A stretch of 64,000 bases of DNA from Streptomyces sp. (lineage in GTDB: Bacteria > Actinomycetota > Actinomycetes > Streptomycetales > Streptomycetaceae), in assembly GCF_019510245.1 (NCBI RefSeq), contig NZ_JAEKKT010000135.1, forward strand, positions 22,671 through 86,670. Direction: 5' to 3'. The stretch's first letter is position 1; every line of letters starts with the position of its first letter. The position numbers and the translations under genes are program-made. The notes below the pieces were generated by a model that searched no databases, was not told where the DNA came from, and was given only the letters and a program-made list of their open reading frames with translations. Below, piece by piece: positions 45,408 through 54,191 of the stretch.

Positions 45408-46328
45408 ATGAGTACCAGTACGGGTGCGCGCACCGCCGCCGCCCACGGGCAGTTCGACCACCGGATGGCCGTGTTCGGCTCGGACGACGGCTTCGTCGCC
45501 GCCGCCCTGCCCTTCCTCGCCGAGGGCCTCGCCGCCCCCGACGAGCCCCCGCCCGTCGCCATCGCCGCCCCCGGCCTGCTGGCCGCCCTGCGCGACGCGC
45601 TCGGCAGCGACGCCCGGGACGTCGGCTTCATCGACCACACCGACTGGTACACCGGCACGGCCGCCAACGCCGTGGCCCAGGGCGCCGGTTACCTGGCCGC
45701 GAAAGCCGGGCCCGGCGGCCGGGTCCACCTCCTCATGGAGCCCGACTGGGCGGGGCGCGCGGGCCGTTCGGTGCGGGAGAGCACCGAGTGGATCCGCTAC
45801 GAGTCCCTCGCCAACCTCCTGTTCGCCCCCTTCGCCACCACCGCCCTGTGCGCGTACGACACCCGCACGGCGGGCCCGGCCGTCGTCGACGCGGCCCGCA
45901 GGGCCCACCCGGGCTCGGGGGTGTACGAGCAGCCGCCGGTCCTGGTGCGCGAGCTGGACGCCGTACCGCTGCCCCCGCCGCCGCTGTCCGCGGCCCGGCT
46001 GCCGGCGCCGGAGGCGGTCCGGTCCTGGGCGGCCGGGCGCGGGCTCCCGGCCGTGGACGCGGGGCTGTTCGGCCGGGCCGTCGGGGCGGCGGCGGCCGCG
46101 CACGGGCCGGTGGTGGAGATCCTCGCCTGGGGCGAGGCCCCGGCCTGCGTCTGCGAGCTGCGGCTGTGCCGGGCGGTGGGGGACCCGCTGGCCGGCTTCG
46201 TGCCACCGCCCGGCGGGGAGCCGGAGCCGGGGCAGGGGCTGTGGTTCACGCGCCAGGTGTGCGCGTACGTCGATGTCCGGGACGGGATGCCGGGGGACGG
46301 GGCGAAGATCCGCGTCCAGTACGCGTGA
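45408..46328 (+). CDS. MEDS-domain sensory protein, anti-sigma type
   Basis: 306 residues. The N-terminal half is a MEDS (DcmR-type sensory) domain (RMAVFGSDDGFVAAALPFLA, then SLANLLFAPFATTALCAYDT). The C-terminal half resembles a degraded histidine-kinase-like ATPase of the RsbA group (ACVCELRLCRAVGDPLAGF, then QGLWFTRQVCAYVDV). ATG follows GGAG. It lies between the LuxR STAND regulator and an RsbW-like protein. A role in partner-switch control of a sigma factor is inferred from that arrangement. Confidence 0.75.
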   Translation: MSTSTGARTAAAHGQFDHRMAVFGSDDGFVAAALPFLAEGLAAPDEPPPVAIAAPGLLAALRDALGSDARDVGFIDHTDWYTGTAANAVAQGAGYLAAKAGPGGRVHLLMEPDWAGRAGRSVRESTEWIRYESLANLLFAPFATTALCAYDTRTAGPAVVDAARRAHPGSGVYEQPPVLVRELDAVPLPPPPLSAARLPAPEAVRSWAAGRGLPAVDAGLFGRAVGAAAAAHGPVVEILAWGEAPACVCELRLCRAVGDPLAGFVPPPGGEPEPGQGLWFTRQVCAYVDVRDGMPGDGAKIRVQYA

Positions 46329-46432
46329 GCGAGACGCCGTACGCGCGCAGCCCCGTGGTGGCCCATACGCGGGTACGGGATCAGGTATTCCTCCCCGTGT
46401 GCGGAAAGACGGGCCCGGGCAGGCTGGGAGGC

Positions 46433-46915
46433 ATGCTGCTGCCCGCCGGGAGCCGGTTCCCGGATCCCGACCCTCTGTACGCCGCGTACCCGCAGCCGCC
46501 GACCCGGGCCGGTCATCTGAGCGTCGAGTACGACCCCCGGCCCACGGCGGCCGGCGAGGCGCGCGCGGCGGTGCGGCGGCAGCTGGAGGAGTGGGGGCTC
46601 GCGGAGCAGGACGAGGTGGCCTACGTCTGCGAGCTGCTGGTCGGGGAGCTGGCCGCGAACGCCCTGTGTCACGCGGCGACCCGGTTCCGGCTCACCCTGG
46701 AGGCCTCGCACGGGGTGCTGCGCTGCGAGGTCGCCGACGAGGACCGCCGCCCGCCGCGGGTGCTGGAGGCGGGCCTCGCGGAGGGCGGCAGGGGGATGTA
46801 CCTGGTGGATGCGCTTGCCCGGCGCTGGGGCTGCCACCAGGACGGGCCGGGCAAGACCGTGTGGTTCGAGCTCGGCACCTGCGGGTGCGACGGCTGCGGT
46901 CGGCGGCAGCCGTAG
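46433..46915 (+). CDS. RsbW-like anti-sigma ATPase (HATPase_c)
   Basis: 160 residues. HATPase_c fold with N-box GELAANALCHAA and G-box GGRGMYLVDALA, GPGKTVWFELG at the end, and a Cys-rich C-terminus (CGCDGCGRRQP). GGGAGG precedes the ATG. Such small single-domain ATPases in Streptomyces bind sigma factors or anti-sigma antagonists. The upstream part of the open frame is not coding. Confidence 0.85.
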   Translation: MLLPAGSRFPDPDPLYAAYPQPPTRAGHLSVEYDPRPTAAGEARAAVRRQLEEWGLAEQDEVAYVCELLVGELAANALCHAATRFRLTLEASHGVLRCEVADEDRRPPRVLEAGLAEGGRGMYLVDALARRWGCHQDGPGKTVWFELGTCGCDGCGRRQP

Positions 46916-46928
46916 CACCCCACAGCCC

Positions 46929-46961
46929 GGACTCCGGCGGCCTGCCCGGCCGCCGGAGTCC
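46929..46961. terminator. Bidirectional terminator between the anti-sigma and chitinase genes
   Basis: Perfect 14-bp stem GGACTCCGGCGGCC / GGCCGCCGGAGTCC with a five-base loop, between the convergent stops at 46915 and 46973. Confidence 0.8.
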
Positions 46962-46972
46962 ATCGCCTGTTG

Positions 46973-48697
46973 CTACGGCAGTGCGTGCACGTGGGCGCCC
47001 ACCGAGGACGACCACGCGTTCCCGGCCGCCGCGTCCCAGTTCGTCGACCAGGTCATCGCGCCCCGCAGGCCGGGGTACGCCGTCGACGGCTTGAAGGAAC
47101 CGCAGTTGGTGAGCTTCGTCAGGCAGTCCAGCGCGTTGTTGACCACGGTCGGCGAGACGTAGCCGCTGCCCGCCGCGCTGGTCGACGCCGGCAGGCCGAG
47201 GCCCACCTGGGACGGCGACAGACCGCCCTGGAGCTGGATGCAGGCGAGCGCGGTCAGGAAGTCCACCGAGCCCTGGCTGTACACCTTGCCGTCGCAGCCG
47301 AGCATCGAACCGCTGTTGTAGTACTGCATGTTGACGACCGTCAGGATGTCCTTGACGTTCAGGGCCGTCTGGAAGTAGGCGTTGGACGTCGACTGCATGT
47401 CGATCGTCTGCGGGGCCATCGTGATGATCAGCGAGGAGCCCGCCTTCGACGACAGCGAGCGCAGCGCCTGGGTCATGTAGGTGGCGTTGATGCCGTTCTC
47501 CAGGTCGATGTCGACGCCGTCGAAGCCGTACGTCTGCATCAGTGAATAGACGGAGTTGGCGAAGTTCGTCGCGGACGCCGAGTCGCTCACCGAGATGGTG
47601 CCGTTCTGGCCGCCGATCGAGATGACGACCTTCTTGCCGGCCGCCTGCTTGGCCTTGATGTCGGCCTTGAACTGGTCGACCGTGTACCCGCCGAGCCCGG
47701 CGGAGTCGAGGGTGAAGCTCACCGCGCCCGGCGTGCTGGTCGCGTCCGCGAAGGCGACGGCGATGATGTCGTAGGACGACGGCACGTCCGAGATCTTCTG
47801 CACGGTGGCGCCGTTGTTGAAGTTCTGCCAGTAGCCCGTCACCGCGTGCTTGGGCAGCGAGCCGCCGCCGCTGCCGCCGGACGCGGTCGTGGTCGCCGTC
47901 ACCGCCGACGACTTCGCCGACTCACCCGCCGAGTTGGTCGCGGTGACCTGGAAGGAGTACGACGTGGAGGCCGCGAGCCCGGTGATCGTCGCCGACGCGC
48001 CGGTGACCGCCGAGACCTTGGTGCCGTTCTGGTAGACGTTGTAGCCGGTCGCGCCCGACACCGCGCCCCAGGACAGCGACGCGGAGGACGACGTCGTACC
48101 GGAGACCGCGAGGCCGGCCGGGGTCGCCGGGACGGTCGGGGCCGGGTCGGAGCCGCCCCCGCCGTCGGGGCCGTAGACCGAGACGTCGTCGGCGTAGTAG
48201 GCGGGCTGGCCGTACCAGCCGTGCGTCCAGACCGTCACCGAGGTGGTCGAGGCACCGGTGGTGAAGGTCGTCGACAGCTGCGTCCAGGACGTGTTCGGGG
48301 TCCAGGTCGACACGTCCGTGGTGCCGGTGCCGGTCACCCCGAGGTACGTGTAGGAGCCCTGCACCCACGCGCTCAGCGTGTAGGTCGAGTTGGCCTTCAC
48401 CGCCACCGTCTGGCTGCACTGGGCGTAGTCCTGCCCGGCGGGGGTCGCCTTCAGCGCGGCTGCGCCGGAGTGCACGGGGGAGGAGACCGTCGTCCCGCTG
48501 CCCGCGGAGCAGGTCCAGTTGGCGAGGCCCGACTCGAAGCCGGGGTTCTTCACGTTGTTGACGTCGGCGGCGGAGGCCGGCGCGGAGGCCAGGCCCGCCA
48601 TCGCGAGTGCCGTGGCGAGGGTGGCCACGGCCGACCAGGTGCGGATGCGTCGCTGTCCGGCATGCCGGGACACGAACCGGGGGATGAGTCTGGGCAT
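46973..48697 (-). CDS. Secreted GH18 chitinase with CBM and FnIII domains
   Basis: 574 residues from ATG at 48697. A long signal peptide (MPRLIPRF to ASAPASAADV), a carbohydrate-binding domain (residues about 43-185, NPGFESGLANWTCSAGSG), a fibronectin type III domain (ATPAGLAVSGTTSSSASLSW), then a GH18 barrel whose catalytic motif is FDGVDIDLENG with the acid glutamate. The upstream open frame to 48856 has no signal-like start. Two 12-base repeats typical of Streptomyces chitinase promoters lie upstream. No Shine-Dalgarno of normal strength is seen. Expected to hydrolyse chitin outside the cell. Confidence 0.92.
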   Translation of the reverse strand: MPRLIPRFVSRHAGQRRIRTWSAVATLATALAMAGLASAPASAADVNNVKNPGFESGLANWTCSAGSGTTVSSPVHSGAAALKATPAGQDYAQCSQTVAVKANSTYTLSAWVQGSYTYLGVTGTGTTDVSTWTPNTSWTQLSTTFTTGASTTSVTVWTHGWYGQPAYYADDVSVYGPDGGGGSDPAPTVPATPAGLAVSGTTSSSASLSWGAVSGATGYNVYQNGTKVSAVTGASATITGLAASTSYSFQVTATNSAGESAKSSAVTATTTASGGSGGGSLPKHAVTGYWQNFNNGATVQKISDVPSSYDIIAVAFADATSTPGAVSFTLDSAGLGGYTVDQFKADIKAKQAAGKKVVISIGGQNGTISVSDSASATNFANSVYSLMQTYGFDGVDIDLENGINATYMTQALRSLSSKAGSSLIITMAPQTIDMQSTSNAYFQTALNVKDILTVVNMQYYNSGSMLGCDGKVYSQGSVDFLTALACIQLQGGLSPSQVGLGLPASTSAAGSGYVSPTVVNNALDCLTKLTNCGSFKPSTAYPGLRGAMTWSTNWDAAAGNAWSSSVGAHVHALP

Positions 48698-48708
48698 GAC
48701 AAACAAGG

Positions 48709-48746
48709 TGGTCCAGACCAATTCACGTGTCAATAGGTCCAGACCA
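48709..48746 (-). promoter_or_regulatory. Chitinase promoter with paired 12-base repeats
   Basis: Reading the minus strand, TGGTCTGGACCT (48746-48735) and TGGTCTGGACCA (48720-48709) are direct copies with 14 bases between them. TTGACA (48733-48728) sits between them, followed by an 18-base spacer and ACCTTG as a weak -10. Paired 12-bp repeats of this form mediate chitin induction and glucose repression in Streptomyces chi promoters, and dyads of this form are also DasR-like sites. Confidence 0.75.
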
Positions 48747-48978
48747 AATTCAAAGCTTTGCGCGGACCTCCGTGGGGCCGAACGAGCCCCGGTCATATGC
48801 ACAACCTGTCCCGATTTGGCGTCACTTGTGTGGTCACGGATCCCAGACAGCTGCACAAACGCTGTTCTCCGGTCACAGACGCGTGGTTACAGTGCTGAGG
48901 AAGTCACGCAATGAAGTCGTCCCGGCTCATTGGAGTAACACCGGTGGGCCGCCGGGTGTGAAGAGCGGGGAGCTGCGC

Positions 48979-49839
48979 GTGCCAACTGCCATTGCCGTGA
49001 CCAGTGCCGACATGGCGCTGCCCGTCCAGGACGAGCGGACCATGCCCGCGGTCGTCCTCCGGGACCTCGACCAGCGGCCCCTCGACCACACCCTCGCCGA
49101 GTTCGTGACCCTCCTCGAGCAGTACGGACACGTGGTCGTCGTGTACTCGGACGCCGTGCCGGAGGCCGTGGTCCGGCGGCTGCACACCCTGCGCTCCCTC
49201 CTGGAGAGCGACCGGATCGCGCTGTTCCGCCCCGACCTGCCACCGCTCGGCATCGCCGTCCTGGCCCGGCAGTTGCGGCAGCTGGCCTCCTGCGACCTCA
49301 GCCCCGGCGTGCTCGCGTCGGCCGGCCGGCTGCTCACCCACTACATCCACTCCGGCGCCGTCCTCGGCTCCGTCGCCAAGCTGGACCGCGTCCCGGTCGG
49401 CCTCAGAGCGCACGCCAAGTCCTGGATGCCCGGAGCCCACTTCGGCGTCGTCGCCCACCCCGAGCCGCAACTGGTCCGGATCACCCCCGAAGCCGTGCTG
49501 AGCGGCCCCGAGTTCAGCACCTGGATGCTGGTCGCCAGGGGCCAGCTCCAGTCCGACTGGATCGGCGGCCTCGCCAAGGCCTGGGGCGCGCACGGCCTGC
49601 GCGAGACCCCGCTGCCCGCCGAGTCGTCCGTGTGGTGGGGCACCGGCCGGCTGATCGAGTTCACCAGCTACCTCGCCGACCTGTCGGTCCTCTACCAACT
49701 GGTCACCTCCGTACGGCAGACCAGCTGCCACTGGTGCGGCATCGACGTCATCGGCGACCGCTGCGTCTTCTGCTCCGCCACCCCGCCCGACTACGACCCG
49801 CCGGCGCCCCGCGCGCTGGAACAGCGGACGCCCGCCTGA
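48979..49839 (+). CDS. Hypothetical protein with C-terminal zinc ribbon
   Basis: 286 residues. An N-terminal hydrophilic domain (DQRPLDHTLAEFVTLLEQYG), a long helical/beta middle and a C-terminal CxxC...CxxC (CHWCGIDVIGDRCVFC) followed by a Pro-rich tail. GGGGAG precedes the GTG by eight bases; the upstream frame to 48727 is not coding. Family not recognised. It is the last gene before the Tad operon and may be unrelated to it. Confidence 0.7.
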   Translation: MPTAIAVTSADMALPVQDERTMPAVVLRDLDQRPLDHTLAEFVTLLEQYGHVVVVYSDAVPEAVVRRLHTLRSLLESDRIALFRPDLPPLGIAVLARQLRQLASCDLSPGVLASAGRLLTHYIHSGAVLGSVAKLDRVPVGLRAHAKSWMPGAHFGVVAHPEPQLVRITPEAVLSGPEFSTWMLVARGQLQSDWIGGLAKAWGAHGLRETPLPAESSVWWGTGRLIEFTSYLADLSVLYQLVTSVRQTSCHWCGIDVIGDRCVFCSATPPDYDPPAPRALEQRTPA

Positions 49840-49924
49840 CACCCCGGGCCGCCCCGCACCACCCACCGCTCGGCTCCCTCGCTTCCCCCACTTCCCCCGC
49901 TTCCCCGATGAGGTCGCACGGTCC

Positions 49925-50629
49925 ATGAACTCCCGTCAGCGCCGCGGCGTGATACTCCTGATCCTGTCGGTGATCTGCGCGCTCGCCGCGTTCGCCGGCG
50001 TGCTCTCGGTCATCGACGACGCGAAGTCCGAGGTCGGCCCCAAGGTCACCGCGTACGAACTCCGGTCCGACGTCACGCCGTACACCACGCTGAGCCCGAA
50101 CCAGTTCAGGAAGGTCTCGCTGCCCAAGCGGTGGCTCTCCGCCAACGCGGTCACCAGCCTCAGCCAGATCCAGAACAAGATCGCGGTCACCACGCTGAAG
50201 AAGGGCTCGCTGCTCCAGACCGACATGATCGTCGACCAGCCCGAGCTGAAGCCGGGCGAGCAGGAGGTCGCCATCATGATCGACGCGGCCACCGGGGTGG
50301 CCGGCAAGATCACCCCGGGCTCGCGGGTCAACGTCTACGCCACCTTCGAGGGCAAGCAGCAGAGCGACCCCGACGAGTCGAAGATCATCGTGACCAACGC
50401 CCGGGTCCTGGACGTCGGAGCCCAGCTCAGCTACGTGGACCCCGACAACAGGAACCAGCAGCCCACCGACGCCGTCCCCATCACCTTCGCGCTGTCCACG
50501 CTCGACGCCCAGCGCCTCACCTACGCGGAGTCCTTCGCCCAGCGGGTCCGGCTCGCCCTGGTCGCGCCCGGTACGACGACCACCGTGCCGGACAAGGACC
50601 GCACCTACGAACTCGCGACGGACAAGTGA
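49925..50629 (+). CDS. cpaB: CpaB/RcpC-like Flp pilus assembly protein with SAF domain
   Basis: 234 residues. One N-terminal membrane helix (RGVILLILSVICALAAFAGV) then the SAF/RcpC beta-clip region (AYELRSDVTPYTTLSPNQF and SLLQTDMIVDQPELKPGEQE) and a C-terminal beta domain. First gene of a Tad pilus locus; the next gene begins 12 bases later. In Gram-negatives CpaB acts in the periplasm with the secretin; in Gram-positives, which lack a secretin, its role is unclear. Confidence 0.88.
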   Translation: MNSRQRRGVILLILSVICALAAFAGVLSVIDDAKSEVGPKVTAYELRSDVTPYTTLSPNQFRKVSLPKRWLSANAVTSLSQIQNKIAVTTLKKGSLLQTDMIVDQPELKPGEQEVAIMIDAATGVAGKITPGSRVNVYATFEGKQQSDPDESKIIVTNARVLDVGAQLSYVDPDNRNQQPTDAVPITFALSTLDAQRLTYAESFAQRVRLALVAPGTTTTVPDKDRTYELATDK

Positions 50630-50641
50630 GAGGCGCCTTCC

Positions 50642-51904
50642 ATGCCCATCAGGATCCTCCCCGCCGTCGGTGACGCGGACGCCGTCCGCTCCCTGGTCTC
50701 CCTGCTCAGCCAGCTCCCGGACGCCGAACCGCTGCCCCCTGTCGTCGACTCCACCGGACTGGTCGACACCCTCGCCCGGTCCGCCGCGGAGTCCGTCGAC
50801 GAACTCCCCGAGGTCGTCGTCGTCCACGAACGCATCGGCCCCGTCCCGGCCCTCGAACTGATCCGCGAGGTCGCCCTGCGCTTCCCCGCCGTGGGCGTCG
50901 TCCTGGTCACCACCGACACCAGCCCCGGCCTGTTCGCCGCCGCCATGGACTCCGGCGCCCGCGGCCTGGTCGGCCTTCCGCTGAGCTACGAGGAGCTGGC
51001 CGGCCGGGTCCAGGCCGTCGCCCAGTGGTCCACGGGCGTACGCCGCCACCTCGGCCACGGCGCCGACGTCTACGCCGGCGTCGGCGGCACCGTCGTCACC
51101 GTCAGCGGCGCCAAGGGCGGCACCGGCGCGACCCTCGTCGCGGTCCAGATCGCCCTCGCCGCACAGGCCTCCGGCCACTCCACCGCCCTCGTCGACCTCG
51201 ACCTCCAGACCGGGGACGTCGCCTCCTACCTGGACGTCCAGTTCCGGCGCTCGGTCGCCGACCTCGCCGCGGTGGGCGACATCTCCCCGCGGGTCATGGC
51301 CGAGGCCGTCTTCCGCCACGACTCCGGGCTGGCGCTGCTGCTGGCGCCGGCCGAGGGCGAACGCGGCGAGGAGGTCACCGACCGCGCCGCCCGCCAGATC
51401 CTCAGCGCCCTGCGCTCCCGCTACGAGGTGGTGGTCGTCGACTGCGGCGCCCAGCTCGGCGGCGCGGGCGCGGCGGCCGTGGAGACCGCCGACCTGGCCC
51501 TGCTGGTCACCACGCCGGACGTGGTCGCCGTCCGCGCGGCCAAGCGCACGGTACGGATGTGGGACCGGCTGCAGATCCGCAAGGCCGAGGAGACGACGGT
51601 GGTGGTCAACCGGTACACGCGCGCCACGGAGATCCAGCCGGCGCTGATCGCCCGCATCACCGGGACCGCCCTGGCGGGGACCCCGATCCCCGCCAACTTC
51701 AAGGAACTCCAGGGCGCGGTGGACGCGGGGCGGATGCACGAGCTGGACGCGCGGAGCACGGTGAAGCAGGCGCTGTGGGGGCTGGCGGGGGAGCTGGGCC
51801 TCGTGCGCACGGCAGAGGGCACGCCACCACGCCGGGCCGCCGGACGGGCACGGGGCGGCGAGCGGGCGGCGGTGGGGTTCCGGCGGCGGAGGGAACTTCC
51901 ATGA
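50642..51904 (+). CDS. CpaE-like MinD-family ATPase
   Basis: 420 residues. N-terminal receiver-like domain without an obvious phospho-Asp, then a MinD/ParA ATPase: deviant Walker A SGAKGGTGATLVAVQ (about residue 156), Walker B-like STALVDLDLQTGDV. The C-terminus is basic (RAAGRARGGERAAVGFRRRR). CpaE localises pilus assembly in other systems. ATGA overlap with the following TadE-like gene. Confidence 0.88.
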   Translation: MPIRILPAVGDADAVRSLVSLLSQLPDAEPLPPVVDSTGLVDTLARSAAESVDELPEVVVVHERIGPVPALELIREVALRFPAVGVVLVTTDTSPGLFAAAMDSGARGLVGLPLSYEELAGRVQAVAQWSTGVRRHLGHGADVYAGVGGTVVTVSGAKGGTGATLVAVQIALAAQASGHSTALVDLDLQTGDVASYLDVQFRRSVADLAAVGDISPRVMAEAVFRHDSGLALLLAPAEGERGEEVTDRAARQILSALRSRYEVVVVDCGAQLGGAGAAAVETADLALLVTTPDVVAVRAAKRTVRMWDRLQIRKAEETTVVVNRYTRATEIQPALIARITGTALAGTPIPANFKELQGAVDAGRMHELDARSTVKQALWGLAGELGLVRTAEGTPPRRAAGRARGGERAAVGFRRRRELP

Positions 51905-52482
51905 GTGGCCGTGGGTCGGGTGCGGGTGCGGGTGCGGGTGCGGGTGCGGGTGCGGGTGCGGTGGGCCGTCGGCCGGGTGCGGGTGCGTGGGGGCGGGCCG
52001 CGCAGTCCCCCACGCCCCTGAAGGGGCGCTCACGGTGGCTCCCTGCTTTCAGGGGCGCGGGGAACCGCGCGAACGACCCCCACCGGGCCGCACCCGACCA
52101 GCGACCCGGTGCCCCGGCCCGCGACCGCGGCCAGGTCTCCATCGAGCTCCTCGGCATGACCCCGGTCATCATCCTCACCCTGGTCCTCATGTGGCAGGCC
52201 GTCCTCGTGGGGTACGCCTTCACCCTCGCGGGGAACGCTGCCGACGAGGGCGTACGGGCGGGCACGGCCGTCCCCCGGGGGGAACGCTCCGGTGTCTGCG
52301 AGCGCGCCGCGCTGGAGGACCTCTCCGACGCCTGGCGGGAGGGGGCCAAGGTGGAGTGCGGCGGCACCGGCACGGTGACCGCGGACGTCTCCCTGCGCGT
52401 CCCGGTCCTCTTCCCCGGCTCGATCGACTTCCCCGTCACCGTCCACGGCCACGCCGGCACCGTGGAGGAGGTGAAGAACTGA
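51901..52482 (+). CDS. TadE-like pseudopilin with repeat-expanded N-terminus
   Basis: 193 residues. The first ~75 residues are low-complexity: (AG)n from a GCGGGT tandem array, then two inverted copies of a palindromic repeat (AWGRAAQSPTPLKGRS, FRGAGNRANDPHRA). The genuine TadE core follows: DRGQVSIELLGMTPVIILTL with a single membrane helix, then a small beta domain with two cysteines (GVCERA, KVECGG). TadE-like pseudopilins of normal size have ~130 residues. The long N-terminal extension lies on the cytoplasmic side and would have to be tolerated by the prepilin peptidase site. Overlaps cpaE (ATGA). Confidence 0.8.
   Translation: MSGRGSGAGAGAGAGAGAGAVGRRPGAGAWGRAAQSPTPLKGRSRWLPAFRGAGNRANDPHRAAPDQRPGAPARDRGQVSIELLGMTPVIILTLVLMWQAVLVGYAFTLAGNAADEGVRAGTAVPRGERSGVCERAALEDLSDAWREGAKVECGGTGTVTADVSLRVPVLFPGSIDFPVTVHGHAGTVEEVKN
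51917..51961 (+). repeat. GCGGGT hexanucleotide tandem array
   Basis: About seven head-to-tail copies of GCGGGT in the 5' coding part of the TadE-like gene, encoding alternating Ala-Gly. Each unit adds two residues without breaking the frame, so length variation is possible. Confidence 0.85.
51987..52083. repeat. Inverted pair of short palindromic repeats inside the TadE-like gene
   Basis: A direct copy (51987-52029) of the unit at 34752-34794 and an inverted partial copy (52050-52083) flank a 20-base spacer. Together they could form an extended hairpin in the mRNA. Confidence 0.7.
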
Positions 52483-52483
52483 G

Positions 52484-52828
52484 ATGCAGCCCCGTCGGCA
52501 GCACCGCGACCGCGGCCAGGTCGCGGTCGAGTACCTCGGCTTCCTCCCGATCCTCCTGATCGTCGGCCTGGCCGGCATCCAGCTCGGCGCCGTCGCCTAC
52601 GCCGCCGAGCAGGCCGGGACGGCGGCGCGGGCGGGGGCCCGCGCGGCCTCGCTGCACCAGGACGTCGGCGCCGCCTGCTCCTCCGCGGTCAGCAGCGGGA
52701 TCGACGTGAGCTGCGCGACCTCCGGCGGCGGCGACTCGGTCACCGTCACCGCCACGGTCCACATCCCGAAGATCGTCTGGGACCTCGGCAACGCCACCAA
52801 GTCCGCCACGATGCCCGTCGACCACTGA
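52484..52828 (+). CDS. TadE-like pseudopilin
   Basis: 114 residues. Basic N-terminus (QPRRQHRDRGQ) then the TadE hydrophobic helix (VAVEYLGFLPILLIVGLAGI), with the GxxxxE-type processing context, and a beta-rich C-terminus with one Cys pair (GAACSS, DVSCAT). ATG lies one base after the previous stop region. A minor pilin or pseudopilin of the Flp machine. Confidence 0.88.
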   Translation: MQPRRQHRDRGQVAVEYLGFLPILLIVGLAGIQLGAVAYAAEQAGTAARAGARAASLHQDVGAACSSAVSSGIDVSCATSGGGDSVTVTATVHIPKIVWDLGNATKSATMPVDH

Positions 52829-52846
52829 ACGAGGAGCACGGCAACC

Positions 52847-54184
52847 ATGAGCCTGCGGGCACGCATCAACTCCCCCGAGGAGCACGGCAGCCGGGGCGAG
52901 GACGGCCACCTGGTCTCCTCGTACCGGGCCAAGCTCCTGGAGGAGATCGACCTCGCGGAGATGAGCGCGCTGGCCGCCGCCGAGCGCCGGGCCCGCCTCG
53001 AACGCGTCCTCGGCCACATCATCAGCCGCGAGGGCCCGGTCCTGTCGACCGTCGAGCGCTCCCAGCTGATCCGCCGCGTCGTCGACGAGGCCCTCGGCCT
53101 CGGCATCCTGGAACCGCTCCTCGAGGACGCGTCGATCACGGAGATCATGGTGAACGGCCCCGACGCGATCTTCGTCGAACGCGGCGGCCGCGTGGAGCAG
53201 TTGCCGCTCCGCTTCGTCTCGGCCGACCAGCTGATGCAGACCATCGAACGCATCGTCTCCACGGTCAACCGCCGCGTCGACGAGTCGAACCCGATGGTCG
53301 ACGCCCGCCTCCCCTCCGGCGAACGCGTCAACGTCATCATCCCGCCGCTCTCCCTGACCGGACCCACCCTCACCATCCGCCGCTTCCCGCGCTCCTTCAC
53401 CCTCCAGGAGCTGATCGGCTTCGGCTCGCTCGACGAACACATGGTGTTCCTGCTGGCGGGCCTGGTGCAGGCGAAGTTCAACATCATCGTCTCCGGCGCC
53501 ACCGGCACCGGGAAGACCACCCTGCTCAACGCCCTGTCCGGCCTGATCCCGGCCCACGAACGCATCATCACCATCGAGGACTCCGCCGAACTCCAGCTCC
53601 AGCAGAGCCACGTGGTCCGCCTGGAGTCCCGCCCGGCGAACGTCGAGGGCAAGGGCGAGGTCACCATCCGCGACCTGGTCCGCAACTCGCTGCGGATGCG
53701 CCCCGACCGGATCGTGGTCGGTGAGGTCCGCGGCGGTGAGGCCTTGGACATGCTCCAGGCCATGTCCACCGGCCACGACGGCTCGCTGGCCACCGTCCAC
53801 GCCAACAGCGCGGAGGACGCGCTGACCCGGCTCCAGACCCTGGCCTCCATGTCGGACGTCGAGGTCCCCTTCGTCGCCCTGCACGACCAGATCAACAGCG
53901 CGGTCGAGGTCCTCGTCCAGCTCACCCGGTTCGCGGACGGCGCCCGCCGGATCACCGAGATCGCGATGCTGGACAGCCACGGCAGCGAGCCGTACCGGCT
54001 GGCGACGGTCGCCCGCTTCGACGCCCAGCCGATGACCCACGACGGCCATGTCCACGGCGCCTTCCAGTACTTCCCGCTGCCGCGCCGCACCGCCGACCGC
54101 CTCTACATGGCGAGCCAGCCGATCCCGCAGGCCTTCGGCGTGGCCCAGCACTTCGACCAGCTCACCACCCGAGAAGCCCGGTAG
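52847..54184 (+). CDS. cpaF: TadA/CpaF-type secretion ATPase
   Basis: 445 residues. Walker A SGATGTGKTT (216-225), Asp box ITIEDSAEL, Walker B-type VVGEVRGGEALDML, His box VHANSAEDALTRLQ. This cytoplasmic hexameric ATPase powers pilus polymerisation by the TadB/TadC platform. GAGGAG precedes the ATG. Intact and of typical length. Confidence 0.95.
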   Translation: MSLRARINSPEEHGSRGEDGHLVSSYRAKLLEEIDLAEMSALAAAERRARLERVLGHIISREGPVLSTVERSQLIRRVVDEALGLGILEPLLEDASITEIMVNGPDAIFVERGGRVEQLPLRFVSADQLMQTIERIVSTVNRRVDESNPMVDARLPSGERVNVIIPPLSLTGPTLTIRRFPRSFTLQELIGFGSLDEHMVFLLAGLVQAKFNIIVSGATGTGKTTLLNALSGLIPAHERIITIEDSAELQLQQSHVVRLESRPANVEGKGEVTIRDLVRNSLRMRPDRIVVGEVRGGEALDMLQAMSTGHDGSLATVHANSAEDALTRLQTLASMSDVEVPFVALHDQINSAVEVLVQLTRFADGARRITEIAMLDSHGSEPYRLATVARFDAQPMTHDGHVHGAFQYFPLPRRTADRLYMASQPIPQAFGVAQHFDQLTTREAR

Positions 54185-54191
54185 GCGGCCC

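Noticed and set aside
41994..46103. A 1369-codon open frame on the minus strand across several genes
   Set aside because: It is antisense to the STAND regulator and MEDS genes, which have clear domains on the plus strand; composition is low-complexity and results from third-position GC bias.
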